From assembly GCA_040954595.2 (NCBI GenBank), contig CM082585.2, positions 2,914,001 through 2,978,000 of the forward strand: a stretch of 64,000 bases of DNA, in the 5' to 3' direction. This DNA is from Balanoglossus misakiensis (Eukaryota > Hemichordata). Each line of letters opens with the position of its first letter. Position 1 is the stretch's first letter. Position numbers and translations under genes: made by a program. Below are positions 10,801-19,691 of this stretch, in pieces. Under the pieces are notes generated by a model. The model worked only from the letters and a program-made list of their open reading frames with translations, was not told the origin of the DNA and ran no database searches.

Positions 10801-13684
10801 CTCTTCTATGGTGGAGTCGAATAGAGTCTGAATGGTGGACTATGGGGGCTATGTCAAATATCACCAGAATTTTGTCATCTGTATCAGTAACATACTGTAC
10901 CATATAAAATGGGCAATGTGGTTTAGCATGTACATTTTTTAGCATGTACAAAATGTACATGCAAATGTACATGTTGTGGTGTCGAGTTCGTCAGAGGCGG
11001 ACAACAAGTTATATGCGTGTTGCACATGAGTCAACTAAACGACAAAGATACAAACTGGTCGTCACCAGGCATCATGGGAAAACAGCCATGCAAAGTTACT
11101 TATATGTTTAACGAAATGTCCAAACACAACATATTGGCTCCTCCAGCATGATACGCTTTTCAGAACGACTGTCATGAACACGAATAAACATGAACTTCAT
11201 AAACATCAAAAATTTGCAAACTCTGAGTCAAAGCTAGTGTCCTAGCCAGTTCAAAACTCAAACATGTCTATGTCCATATCAAGAGAGATCATAGTCATTC
11301 AAATAGGCTGGCAGACGGACGGTACGTCTTGTCCTGGAGGTTGCTCTGATTTCACATCACACGTTGCAGTGGATGTCGAACAATGATAATCGTCGGATAT
11401 TCCATTTTGTTCCATCATCCAGTTTGAACGTTGACGTCCCTAGTTGTCTGACTATACGGTGAGGTTGAGATAGCGAAGTTGATAATTTGTGGCTGCGGTT
11501 GGGTCGCTTAATTCTCACGTAGTTTCACATCAGTATACGTCTTGATCTTTTCCTGACGTTGCTGAATCTGTGATTTCAGTTTTTGTAAACTTAAGTCACG
11601 CAACACTTGAGATGTAAACAGAACTTTTAATTTATTTATTTATTTCATCTTTATTTCAGATTATAAAATAATCCATAGCAAAACAAAACACCATAAAAAA
11701 ACATCAAAACAATCGTCTACTCCAAACCTTCCAAAGTCCACTATTTGAGAACACTGATAGTGATAAAACACTGGCTACAAGTGGATTACTTGAGAGGTGG
11801 AGTCTGCTTAAAAAGCTTAAAGATTTTTTCCGGAGTATTTCATCAAAAGTTAAAATGGAACGATTAACAAACATCGCACTGTTGCTCTGAATAAAAGAAT
11901 GTTTAAAACCAGACAATTTACGGAAAACCTGGGAGTAAGCTCTCCTAACTGCATTAAAAATACACACAGAAAAAGCACTCCATAAGTAAGAGCAATACGG
12001 GATATCACAAAATACAGAAAACAAATGACATTTAACAGAGATAGACGCAAATTTAAAATCACGAATAATCGCATTACCGCGAACATAAAAATGTCGCGTT
12101 TGAGCTAGAATGTCCTCATTATCCCTAAGGTCACAAGTGATAAGGTGACCAAGATATTTATACACATTGACATAATTCAGCATTCGGCCGTTCAGATTTA
12201 ATGAACTTTAACATTAAATAACAATATATACTCAGTACATCTCCTCCAACAATCTACCTCAAAATACATCTTATCTGAATAAACAACGCACCAAGCAAAG
12301 GACAATAAGGTCGTAGGGTCACATGATAGCGCCCTCTGTGTTGCGTGACTACAATTTTTGTAAACTTATATCACGCAACACTTGAGATGTAGTCAACAGA
12401 ACTTTTAATGAACTTTAACATTAAATAACAATATAATGCCTAAATGGAGAGTCTTTCACTTTTCTACGTTCTGACAGTTCCTAAAGTTATATAGTTGCAG
12501 TACATTGTCAGTGTAAGTTGTAGGTGTCTTACTATGGACATAGTGATCAAAGAAAGGTGATCTTGTTTTCCATCTCCCTACTTTCATTACTATCTCTGGG
12601 TCAAAGTTTGTTGTGATAGCTATAGTTGCCGCTGTAGGTCTCAAGTCCTTTGCATTATAATCACTACCTAAGCCAGCTAACTGAATAGCATCATTTAATA
12701 TTCTAATATCCTCTGTGTTGCGTGACTACAAATCAATGGTCTTCTGTGTCTGAACATCTGTGGGTGGTTTCAGCTGATCCAGTGGTAAACGGAGCTGGTG
12801 GTTTATCATGAGTTCAGCTGGTGATTTCTGAGTAAGCGCGTGTGGTGTTACTCGATAGTTCTGCCATATTGTGCGGATACTCTTAGCGAACGGTTTCCCT
12901 TCGACGAGGCTTGTCTTCAAACCTTCTTTGATGGTTGCATTTAGACGTTCTACGCCGCCGTTGCTCTGTGGGTTGTATAGCTGTTAAGTTGTGCTTAACA
13001 CCAAGAAATTAGAGATAGGACTCAAATTCGTATGAAGTGAATTGTGGTCCGTTGTACGTGAATAGAACACAGTTTAAAATCCTACTGGCGGTGGCATAAA
13101 ATTGCGCTACTTTAGAAATTCTAGAACACATTTGCACAAGCTCAGTGAGCATATTCTGGATCAGTGAGCAATGAGGCCCTGGAACTGGCATGATTTATTC
13201 CCAACAACGGATTTAAAATAATGAAATTGTTTATCTTTATCATGCAAAATCATATTATAATGAGGTTATAAACAGTGTGCTTGGATATTTGGTACAGATA
13301 TAAGTTCTCTCAGGTGAAAATTAACATATTTGGTAGGAAATAATCACCGAGCGAAGCAAGGTGATTATTTCACCCAAATATATGCTGGCTGTTTATAACC
13401 TCTAAAAATTGTATTGGCTAAGCTATAGTATAATCATCATTTAATGATCTTTATTGATGATGATGCTGAAGGTTTTTGAATCTGTTCAAAAATATTTTAA
13501 AGGCTTGAATTTAACATTTGTGCAGTACAATCTGGTAACCTGGGGCAACTTTAGTTAGTAACTCTGAAAAATCTATCATGTTTTACCAACTCTTCTATTT
13601 TTTCCTTACAGGTTGGAGCAAACTGTACTTCAGCTTGATGAAACTGTCTTCATTCTGAATAGTTTTATACACATGGTTGTGTAG
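1756..13684 (+). CDS. POLR3C: RNA polymerase III subunit C3 (RPC3/RPC62), C-terminal seven exons
   Basis: Seven plus-strand exons (1756-1860, 5712-5885, 6189-6240, 6599-6726, 8541-8776, 9563-9712, 13612-13684) join in phase into about 305 residues that follow the C-terminal part of animal POLR3C. Landmarks are GIYWSVNHERFHQH, SGGGMYAI, ESVVQERFGSKC, EQKQVEEFAMIPAKEAKEL, TPDHAPSRTIYL, LLEKSQRVEAI and the final LDETVFIL. The family protein belongs to the RPC3-RPC6-RPC7 subcomplex that helps Pol III open promoters at tRNA and 5S genes; this part holds the extended winged-helix and coiled-coil region. All junctions are GT-AG and phases match. The N-terminal exons (about 230 residues by comparison with the vertebrate protein) lie left of the window or were missed. 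No stop or frameshift was found. Introns 1 and 6 are swollen by transposons. Confidence 0.93.
3621..3911 (+). pseudogene. THAP-like domain fragment, left arm
   Basis: An ATG opens a 45-residue block MAGCLASGSKNR, then GFIKVPDPSVDSQ and RAEKWVSNIG, which follows the first half of a THAP zinc-finger (C, basic residues, Phe-x-x-Pro-like, conserved Trp). The second zinc cysteine appears to be Ser. After the Trp segment similarity stops and the frame reads intron-like sequence. An inverted near-copy lies at 4767-5042. Confidence 0.55.
4076..4216 (+). pseudogene. acidic short ORF in the loop of the palindromic element
   Basis: 46 codons, MEFSNEDIVGFLYEPEYSSD then a Ser/Thr/Asp/Glu-rich tail ending in TGA. 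Acidic segments with an FxYEPEYS-type core commonly precede the P2X7-C-like zinc domain in invertebrate proteins; here such a domain follows (4242-4387), but in another frame. Confidence 0.45.
4242..4387 (+). pseudogene. broken P2X7-C-like cysteine domain
   Basis: The reading WCSC (4242-4253), then after a frame change CGKCEVISTVKECRCCHEI and a further 20-odd residues to TAG, has the W-C-x-C-G-x-C ... E-C-x-C-C spacing of the zinc-binding domain named after the P2X7 receptor cytoplasmic tail. The frame break coincides with a 5-base tandem duplication GCTGC (4249-4253 and 4254-4258). I infer a relic of a transposon-linked THAP/P2X7-C protein; no membrane channel is encoded. Confidence 0.45.
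4767..5042 (-). pseudogene. THAP-like domain fragment, right arm
   Basis: Inverted near-copy of the left-arm THAP-like fragment; starts MGGCLASGSKNR instead of MAGC. It carries the same Cys-to-Ser change, so that change predates the palindrome or its last homogenisation. Confidence 0.55.
5511..5660 (+). mobile_element. partial copy of the AGGGACAAAG MITE family
   Basis: Begins GGGACAAAGTCTCTCTCTGG and carries the internal motif ACATGTGGATATATAGTGAA, like the complete copy at 10106-10452. It ends without its right half about 50 bases before a POLR3C exon. Confidence 0.6.
5712..5885 (+). CDS. POLR3C: POLR3C exon (MLRISEVTT...LLADDQ)
   Basis: Acceptor ACAATAG, 58 codons in phase 0, donor GTACTT. 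It encodes a winged-helix segment with FDQYLKLLADD. Confidence 0.9.
6189..6240 (+). CDS. POLR3C: POLR3C short exon (SGGGMYAI)
   Basis: 52-base exon, too short to stand out by ORF length. Acceptor TTTTCAG, donor GTATCC; leaves phase 1. The GESGGGMYAI motif is conserved in the family. Confidence 0.85.
6512..6531. mobile_element. solo TIR-like fragment of the GGTGGCATTGC family
   Basis: TTAAGGTGGTATTGCATGAA matches the TTAA plus terminal repeat of the elements at 45611 and 58897 with one mismatch, but no partner end was seen nearby. Confidence 0.4.
6599..6726 (+). CDS. POLR3C: POLR3C exon (ESVVQERFG)
   Basis: Acceptor GTACCCAG, entered in phase 1 (A joined to AT gives Asn), donor GTGAGA. Encodes IYKAIKVLCTAHVESVVQER and then FRIFRLLLLKKHLEQKQ. 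Confidence 0.9.
7571..7694. mobile_element. short hairpin MITE
   Basis: AGGTTATTACGAAAATACCG at 7571 is repeated in inverted orientation at 7675-7694; an inner inverted pair (GGACATTAGCGC with GCGCTAATGTCC) flanks a CpG-rich loop. AT-rich flanks may be a duplicated target, but this is not certain. Confidence 0.6.
8541..8776 (+). CDS. POLR3C: POLR3C exon (IPAKEAKEL...DHAPSRT)
   Basis: Acceptor TTTGCCAG, donor GTAAGT, leaves phase 2. The best conserved block of the gene in the window. Confidence 0.93.
9563..9712 (+). CDS. POLR3C: POLR3C exon (RLLEKSQRVEAI)
   Basis: Acceptor GTCACCAG, donor GTAAGT. Encodes a charged, coiled-coil-prone segment with EEMITPPERAQL. Confidence 0.9.
9713..10101. other. 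intron, no feature recognised
   Basis: Intronic AT-rich sequence with a run of TACAG/TACGG-type short repeats around 9880-10020; nothing coding. Confidence 0.4.
10106..10452. mobile_element. MITE, AGGGACAAAG family (TTAA)
   Basis: Inverted ends AGGGACAAAG and CTTTGTTCCT are flanked by TTAA at 10102-10105 and 10453-10456. Most of its 347 bases are palindromic, including ACATGTGGATATATAGTGAA and CTCGCCAAAATGAATAA motifs. Related copies lie at 5511 and 28277. TTAA plus an AGG start fits a Kolobok-type non-autonomous element. Confidence 0.8.
10457..11578. other. intron, no feature recognised
   Basis: AT-rich intronic sequence with only short ORFs; some small direct repeats (AGCATGTACA near 10927-10945). 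No coding similarity seen. Confidence 0.4.
11633..12185 (-). mobile_element. 5'-truncated LINE 3' end
   Basis: On the minus strand a 159-codon ORF (12183-11704) begins MLNYVNVYKYLGHLITCDL and has the YKYLGH..D..D..DI..QTR pattern at the end of non-LTR reverse transcriptases. It is followed by an (AAAT)n tail at 11633-11644. A TTTAAT-like sequence at both edges fits a short target-site duplication inside the flanking repeat. Confidence 0.7.
12456..12644 (-). pseudogene. tyrosine recombinase C-terminal relic
   Basis: 62 codons containing VMKVGRWKTRSPFFDHYVH, matching the end of tyrosine recombinases (GRW, F, HY with the nucleophile Tyr). The upstream catalytic Arg and HxxR are absent, so it is a fragment, perhaps of a Crypton or DIRS-like element. 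Confidence 0.5.
12730..13191 (-). pseudogene. LTR-retroelement integrase fragment
   Basis: Two minus-strand reading segments (13191-13009 and 12920-12726) carry YNGPQFTSYEF and, in another frame, SIRTIWQNYRVTPHALTQKS followed by PAELM, the second half of a Ty3/gypsy-type integrase core. The frame is broken between them, and it stops where the GTCACGCAACA repeat begins. Confidence 0.65.
13612..13684 (+). CDS. POLR3C: POLR3C last coding exon
   Basis: Acceptor CCTTACAG, then LEQTVLQLDETVFILNSF and a TAG at 13682-13684. The preceding 3.9-kb intron is filled with repeats. Confidence 0.9.
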
Positions 13685-13734
13685 CATGAATCAATGTGTC
13701 TGTATCCTGCATAATTATTTTCACCTTTCTCTTC

Positions 13735-13740
13735 AATAAA
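13735..13740 (+). terminator. polyadenylation signal AATAAA for POLR3C
   Basis: AATAAA about 50 bases after the stop codon, in an otherwise repeat-free stretch. Confidence 0.6.
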
Positions 13741-14287
13741 TTCATTTTGAAAACTATTTTAATGTTTTTGTCATGTCTTAGTGTATGCGGGATAATTGTT
13801 TGATGAATTTATGGAGATACAGGTGATCCTTAGCTCTAATTACCATTCTCACTTCCTTTAACCCTTTCACGGCAATGATTTGCTCCAAATCCATTGTTTT
13901 CTATGCATCTTATTAGGATCTTTCCATTGGATCATTGTGTTATTTTGGGGTGTTTTACTTAAGGTGATACCCACCTCGAAATAAAAACCTCGTCTGATCA
14001 TGTTGAAATTAATACTAATGATACTATGACATTTGATCTATGGAATAAAAATGGGGGGTCAACCATCTAGATTTTGGGAAAAAGTGCCCTCTATCTAGCG
14101 GTCTTTAAGCTTTTGCCAGTTTTTGTAGATCTTTGAATATTGCACGAAGGGCGCTGTTTACTGAAGTACCGTAGACGTCGCGTATGTCTGGTGTCTCCAA
14201 CTTTTCCCAAAAATTTCCAGTTTGTTGGCAATTGGCGGCTGAAAAGTTGCATATACGTTTACTTGAAGTAGAGAAGAAATAGTACAA

Positions 14288-15301
14288 GTGGTCATGGGTG
14301 TTGCACTGACAGTGTGGCGGCAAAGAATTGGATGTTTCTCTCAGCCTCTGCAAGCAATGCTCGGCGGCCACGTTGGCACTGACAAGGTACCTGTGAATTC
14401 CTTTGTCTGCATGGCATTGTTCTTGACGCTTTTGACATGTGGCGATGTTGAACGCAACCCCGGCCCCAAAGCTCCAGCCACGGACAAGACAGAATCAACA
14501 ACGGACAGGAAAACACGACAAAGCAAATTAACAGAAGCAAAATTTGCCTCCAGCGGTGAAGATATTTTGCCAACTCCAACCCAAATCCAGAATACAGACA
14601 AGAATGCTATTGTCGACGAACTGAAAGCGTTTATTGACGCTCAGATGTCAAAACTGCACGTATCTCTCGAAGACAAGTTTTCCCAACTTGAAATAAAGGC
14701 GGAAAAAATAGCAGTGGAGCTGAAGGAAGGCTTAAAAGGTGTGGAACAGGAAATAGCTGCAGCGAACCAACGAATAGGTGAACTGGAATCTGAAAATACC
14801 GAACTGAGAAACAGACTGGACCGAATGGAATCACAACAGGATTATACAAATGGCCAACTTCGGAGAAATAATTTAATTATACATGGTCTGCAGCAAGATG
14901 AGAGTGAAAATTGGGAAGATACTGAAACGAAGGTGCGAGACTTCATTGACAAAGAGCTGGCACTGGAAAGTGAGAACATTGAAATAGAGCGGGCACATAG
15001 ACTGACCAAAGCCAAAACCCGTCCACAGCCAGTGGTGGCGAAATTTAACAGATGTAAAGGCAGGGATAAAGTTTTCCGAGAAAGCAAAAATCTCGCTCGT
15101 GATGGACCGCTCCGTGTTTCTGAAGATCTCCCTCCTCTGATTCGAGAAAAGCGAAGAAAACTGGGTCCTTTCCTGTCAGCTGCCAGAAGAGACAACAAAA
15201 AGGCACATTTGCGCTACGATAAGTTAGTTATCGAAGGTGAGGTTTTTATACTTGATGTCACTAAGAAAGATCCTCATCTGATAAAAGTTGGTGATAGATA
15301 G
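14288..15301 (+). CDS. LINE ORF1 with N-terminal 2A-like motif and coiled coil
   Basis: 337 codons, uninterrupted. Residues about 45-60 read ALFLTLLTCGDVERNPGP, a 2A-like motif (D-x-E-x-N-P-G-P, DNA 14444-14467) at which ribosomes of known 2A peptides skip a peptide bond. Then come a charged linker, a heptad-rich segment around residues 110-185 (coiled coil) and an L1-type RNA-binding region with RRNNLIIHGLQQ, IERAHRL and the basic block IREKRRKLGPFLSAARR. The role expected from family knowledge is nucleic-acid binding in the retrotransposition particle. A start before the 2A motif would release a short leader of about 58 residues. The 36-base gap to ORF2 suggests reinitiation or a shared transcript. 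Confidence 0.85.
   Translation: MVMGVALTVWRQRIGCFSQPLQAMLGGHVGTDKVPVNSFVCMALFLTLLTCGDVERNPGPKAPATDKTESTTDRKTRQSKLTEAKFASSGEDILPTPTQIQNTDKNAIVDELKAFIDAQMSKLHVSLEDKFSQLEIKAEKIAVELKEGLKGVEQEIAAANQRIGELESENTELRNRLDRMESQQDYTNGQLRRNNLIIHGLQQDESENWEDTETKVRDFIDKELALESENIEIERAHRLTKAKTRPQPVVAKFNRCKGRDKVFRESKNLARDGPLRVSEDLPPLIREKRRKLGPFLSAARRDNKKAHLRYDKLVIEGEVFILDVTKKDPHLIKVGDR
14444..14467 (+). promoter_or_regulatory. 2A-like ribosome-skipping motif DVERNPGP
   Basis: DVERNPGP preceded by the hydrophobic stretch ALFLTLLTCG. This is the complete consensus of 2A-like sequences known from some viruses and from non-LTR retrotransposons of several marine invertebrates. Activity is not shown by sequence alone. 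Confidence 0.8.
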
Positions 15302-15791
15302 GGTGTTGGCCGAAGCCCACGTGCACTACAACCACGGATGGAAATGAATCTTGGAACTGAGAACCTGCCAAATCCACCACTACAGAAATATGCGAAGGTT
15401 CGTGAGACTCTGGGTGCATCTGAAAACTATGTGTCGTGCATCCTGTGGAACATTAATGGTATACAAAACAAATGGAACAATTTTGATTTACTGAAGTATT
15501 TAATGAAGTTTGATTTGATTTTCTTGACAGAAACTTGGACATCAAATGATGCATCATTTTTGCTCAGAGGGTATGACAATTGCCACATTAGTCGTAGTAA
15601 ATTGAAACATTTTGGGAGATTTTCTGGGGGAATCAGCATTTATTATCGTTCAAATCTGGGTAAGGCCAACAGGGTCAAAATTTTCGAAAGTGACTTTACC
15701 AAGGATATTGTATGGGTAAAGTTCAGCACCGATTTACTTAAAGTCTGTTTTGGAGTTGTATATTTCTCGCCACAAGGTTCAAGTTCTTATG

Positions 15792-17238
15792 CCCTTACGA
15801 AAAAATAAGGCTTCTGGCGAACAGTTGTGGTAAACTTACCGCAACTTTGCGGCACATATACCGCAACTGTTTGCGGCGCACGCGCGGCTAATGCATATTT
15901 TCGCATGCAAATGAGCTGTTGCGGCGCACAGTTGCGGTAAACATACCACAACTTTGTGGCACATATACGGCACGTATGCCAAAACAGGGGTTTGCGGCGT
16001 ACATGCCGCAAATTATGCCCTTTGCAACTTTGCGGCGCATATACCGCAACTGTTTGCGGCGCACGCGCGGCTAATGCATATTTTCGCATGCAAATGAGCT
16101 GTTGCGGCGAACAGTTGCGGTAAACATACCGCAACTTTGTGGGTTTGCGGAGTATATGCCGCAAATTATGACCTCTTGTTAATACATGTAATTAATCCCT
16201 ACTGTGGCCCCTTCTTAGCTACCAGCCACCCGTGAAAAGAATTGCCAATCTATCCATTCTGTTCTGAAGTTTGCATACTTCACAGTACAATGTACATGTA
16301 TCTTGGTTCAGCAAATCTTAATTCTCATGTGAATTTGGTGTGTCATATTCATACATGTACTTCCCATAAGGAGAGTTATTCCAAGTATATTCAACAGGCT
16401 TAGACAAAACATCCTTTCTTTGTTAAATTGTGACCCTCATTGTTTATTTCAACAGCAGGCATTATTTTATAGTTATCTCAAGTGATTCAACTACCACAGA
16501 AACCAACAAAATTTAGAAAACTCACTCAGCTGTATACATGTCATTGCAATGTTCTTGTCTCAAGTGTCCTCTTCCTGGTATAAATTGTCTTGGATCAACA
16601 CCAGAGTTTTTCTTTTGCAGACACTTTTCCATTTAGTCTGACTTTTAGTACAAGATTATGACATCATCCTCAGGAAATTGTTCAAACTACTGACCTCTGG
16701 TAATGCACAAATATCGCTACCACAGTATTCAAGTGAAGCAGCTTCCAGCTGTATGGATTGGTGACATCAAATTCATGGTTTTTGATGGGCACAGTGACTA
16801 CAGTGTAACCTTACACAATCAAAATGTCCGCCTAAATGAAACCAGCCTCATTCTCGTTTCTGCACATGTCACCAAAAAGTAATTATAACCAGCTGCATAT
16901 TCAAACTCTGTTTACTAGAACGTTCTGGCATATATACCGCAACCGTGCCGCAACAGACTCCACTGATCACCAGATAATATCAAACTCCCTGTTTACTTTA
17001 CTTTTGCGGCATATGCGCCGCAAAAGGCTCCACTGATCACCAGTAGTACAAGACACTCTGTGTTTACTTAAATGTTGCGGCATACGTGCCGCAAAAGTCT
17101 TGACTGATCGCCAGAAGTGTGCCAGTACTGGCGATCATCGGCGATTAGTCGCCACAAAGTTGCGGTCAGAAATTTGCGTGCCGCACATGTGCCGCAACTT
17201 CGCCGCATGTTTGCCGCAAGAAAACAACTTCGTAAGGG
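15792..17238. mobile_element. DNA element with TTGCGG subterminal repeat arrays, in LINE ORF2
   Basis: It splits LINE ORF2: removing CCCTTACGAA...TTCGTAAGGG and one TG restores the reading frame, so the ends are 10-bp inverted repeats with a probable 2-bp TG duplication (15790-15791 and 17239-17240). I count about 16 copies of TTGCGG or its complement in 15800-16170 and about nine in 16930-17225; the middle (16200-16900) has none. Several form palindromes such as TTGCGGCATATGCGCCGCAA. A block of about 183 bp (15850-15960 and 16030-16140) is tandemly duplicated, and a unit of about 75 bp with ACTGATCACCAG repeats on the right. No transposase is encoded. Arrays of short subterminal motifs resemble CACTA/EnSpm elements; superfamily unproven. 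Confidence 0.75.
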
Positions 17239-18896
17239 TGCTGATGAGCGTAATTTCGTTTATCTTGAAGATGACCTTGTAAATCTCTCCGCTAGGTTTC
17301 CAGACTTTAAATTCATTATACTGGGGGATTTTAATGCCAGAACGTCCATTGAACCAGACTACATTACATTTGACAACACCGGTTTTCTCCCCGTCACTGA
17401 GGAGTACGTTTTTGAAGATCACATGCCACCTAGGGTGTCAAAAGATAAAACAGTGAATTCATATGGGCATTTACTATTGGATTTTTGTAAGCACACTGGG
17501 TTGCGGATTGTTAATGGAAGGTTATTTGAAGATAAAAACCAGGGCTACTTCACTTGTTTAAAAGATCAAGGCGGTAGTGTAATAGATTATGTCTTGACGA
17601 GGCTGGTTAACTTTGAGATGTTTAGTTACTTTGCTATTTCTGACCGCCCTGAGTCGGATCATCACCCAGTCTTATTTAATATTAAGGTGGGGCAACCAGT
17701 GACTAGGAGTATAGAGACAGATAGGCAGGTTGTTGAGCTCACAAAATACATCTGGAAAGAGGAGCACAGAGACACCTTTCATTTATTTTGGCAGGGGGAG
17801 CTAGGAAATCGTTATTCGCATTATATTTCATCTGCACTTGACCATGGTAATATTCCTGAAGCAGCGTCACTCCTTATTGAGTCAGTACATATTTCGGTGG
17901 AGGATATGAAATATTGCTCACCACATTGTGGTGGCACTGGTGTTAATATTTCCAAGAGCTGGTTCGATCAAGATTGTACCAATATGAAAAGGGTTGTACG
18001 TCGGTCACTCAATCATTTTCGTAATAGTAGAACTGAAGATGCACTGAAGAAGTATACGGAATTGAAAAGGAATTATCAGTGTTTATTAAAAGCTAAGAAA
18101 AGGGCTTTTTATGATAATGAGAAGCTTAAATTTGAAATGTATAGTAGACAGCCGAACTCAAAACATTTCTGGTCACTAGTTAGTTCCAAAAGTACTGGAC
18201 CATCTGAAAATATTGGCAATGACGAGTGGTTTAACTTTTTTTCTAAACTTTTTTCTGAACCAGGTGCACATACGTCTCAATCGGATAATGATTTTATTGA
18301 TGACGTTAATTCTTTTTTAGAGGGTTTGACCTCTGAGGACGACTTTCAGGATATCCAGTTAGACTTAGCTGAGCTTGATGCTGATATAACAATGGATGAA
18401 TTGAATAACTCACTCTCCAAGTTGAAACCTAACAAAGCCCCGGGGATTGACGGGATCTCTCCAGAAATATTGATTAATTCTCCCATTCAACTTAAACATT
18501 TGATTCTTCAGATGTTTAAGAAAATTCTCAACACTGGCTGTTTTCCAAAGCAATGTGTGCAAGGGTTGATTGTCCCGCTTCACAAAAAAGGCTCCAAGGA
18601 AGATGTAAATAATTATAGAGGGATGACATTGTTACCCACCATTAACAAGGTTTTCAGTGATATAATTTATCAGAGATTGCTATCCTGGTCGAATATTCAT
18701 TTTCCTCTAGTGGAACAACAAGCAGGATTTCGCAAAAAATACTCAACTATAGATAATATTTTTATTTTGCAAACCATTATTACAAGGTATTTATATCTGA
18801 GTGGTAGACTGTATTGCGCCTTCATTGATTTTGAAAAAGCTTTTGATCGCATTAACCACAGTCTTTTATTTTACAAGCTATTTAAAGCAGGGTGAA

Positions 18897-19691
18897 GATG
18901 GGTCCCCGGGATCTTTTTGCCCGTTGCTATGGGCCTTTGCAGGACATTACACCCCGATTTGGACTAAGCCGTTTTCATAGTCTAACAAGGGGCTGGTAAC
19001 TAGTTGAAAATCTGCACGATTGTGAGCGCGCACCCCCTGACGCCATTGATATGCAAATTAGCTAGGTCAAATTTCAAAAGCCTAAGGCTTTTTATTCCGT
19101 GACCTCAAAAACGAACTTGATACGTATTCATTAGTTGCTTGAACCAGGGAAGATCGTGACGGATTTTGTTTTCGAATATTATCGTTGTATCCTACGATTT
19201 CAGCATACCCGTACCACACCTGAAAAAGTCATCGATGTTGGGTGTTTTTGGACGCACTCTTCCACCGGTATCGCTTCTTAGCACGACGAAAACCGAAAAA
19301 ACGATCCGTCACACTGTGCGGAAGTGCGTTCTCAACAAGCAGGTCAAATTTGACTGGCGTACGTGGCCTATGAAAAAAGCCTTAGGGATTTTCGTGAACG
19401 GTACAAAATCTCTGTGTACAAAACATTGGATTTTTAGCGTTCGATCCAGTTACTGTGGTTACAGGACGCGCACGCTATCGCTGACCTCTGCTTTGCCGTA
19501 TAAGCGTGGCGGCCTATGGCCGGGCGGTAGCTGCCGTAAACATACTCGGACAGGGGGTGTGCACACAATCGTGTGTATTTTTAACTAGTTACAAGCCCCT
19601 TGTCGGACGTTCATAACGGTTTCGATCAAAATTGAGTGTACTGTCCTATAAAGGCCCATAGAAACGAGCAAAATGATCCCGGGGACCCATC
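18897..19691. mobile_element. MITE, GATGGGTCCC family (TTAA), copy 1
   Basis: 795 bp with inverted ends GATGGGTCCCCGGGATC and GATCCCGGGGACCCATC. Right flank is TTAA (19692-19695), left flank TGAA (18893-18896), read as a mutated TTAA because TTA restores LINE ORF2 (AGLKGKVF). A close copy lies at 28557-29342. No transposase; the 140-codon ORF inside is also partly open in copy 2 but is unrecognised. Confidence 0.85.

Larger units (their letters stand above)
11579..12733. repeat. two tandem copies of a GTCACGCAACA-bounded repeat with insertions
   Basis: A unit starting about GTCACGCAACACTTGAGATG and ending CTCTGTGTTGCGTGACTACA occurs twice (11590-12351 and 12360-12733). The first copy is split by a LINE fragment (11633-12185), resuming at ATGAACTTTAACATTAAATA; the second holds a tyrosine-recombinase relic (12456-12644). 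The 11-base inverted ends GTCACGCAACA / TGTTGCGTGAC could be transposon ends or LTR edges; I could not decide. Confidence 0.45.
13200..14135. other. POLR3C 3' end and intergenic sequence
   Basis: Apart from the last POLR3C exon and its AATAAA, the stretch holds a small hairpin repeat at about 13310-13390 (GAAATAATCACC with GGTGATTATTTC) that has a diverged, inverted relative near 44805-44865. Confidence 0.4.

Noticed and set aside
15787-16164. 125-codon minus-strand ORF with internal protein-level repeats
   Set aside because: It is the translation of the TTGCGG motif array and its tandem duplication; no start context or similarity.
19166-19588. 140-codon ORF inside the GATGGGTCCC MITE (also 112 codons at 28826-29164)
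   Set aside because: The second copy truncates it, no domain is recognisable, and the host is a non-coding MITE.
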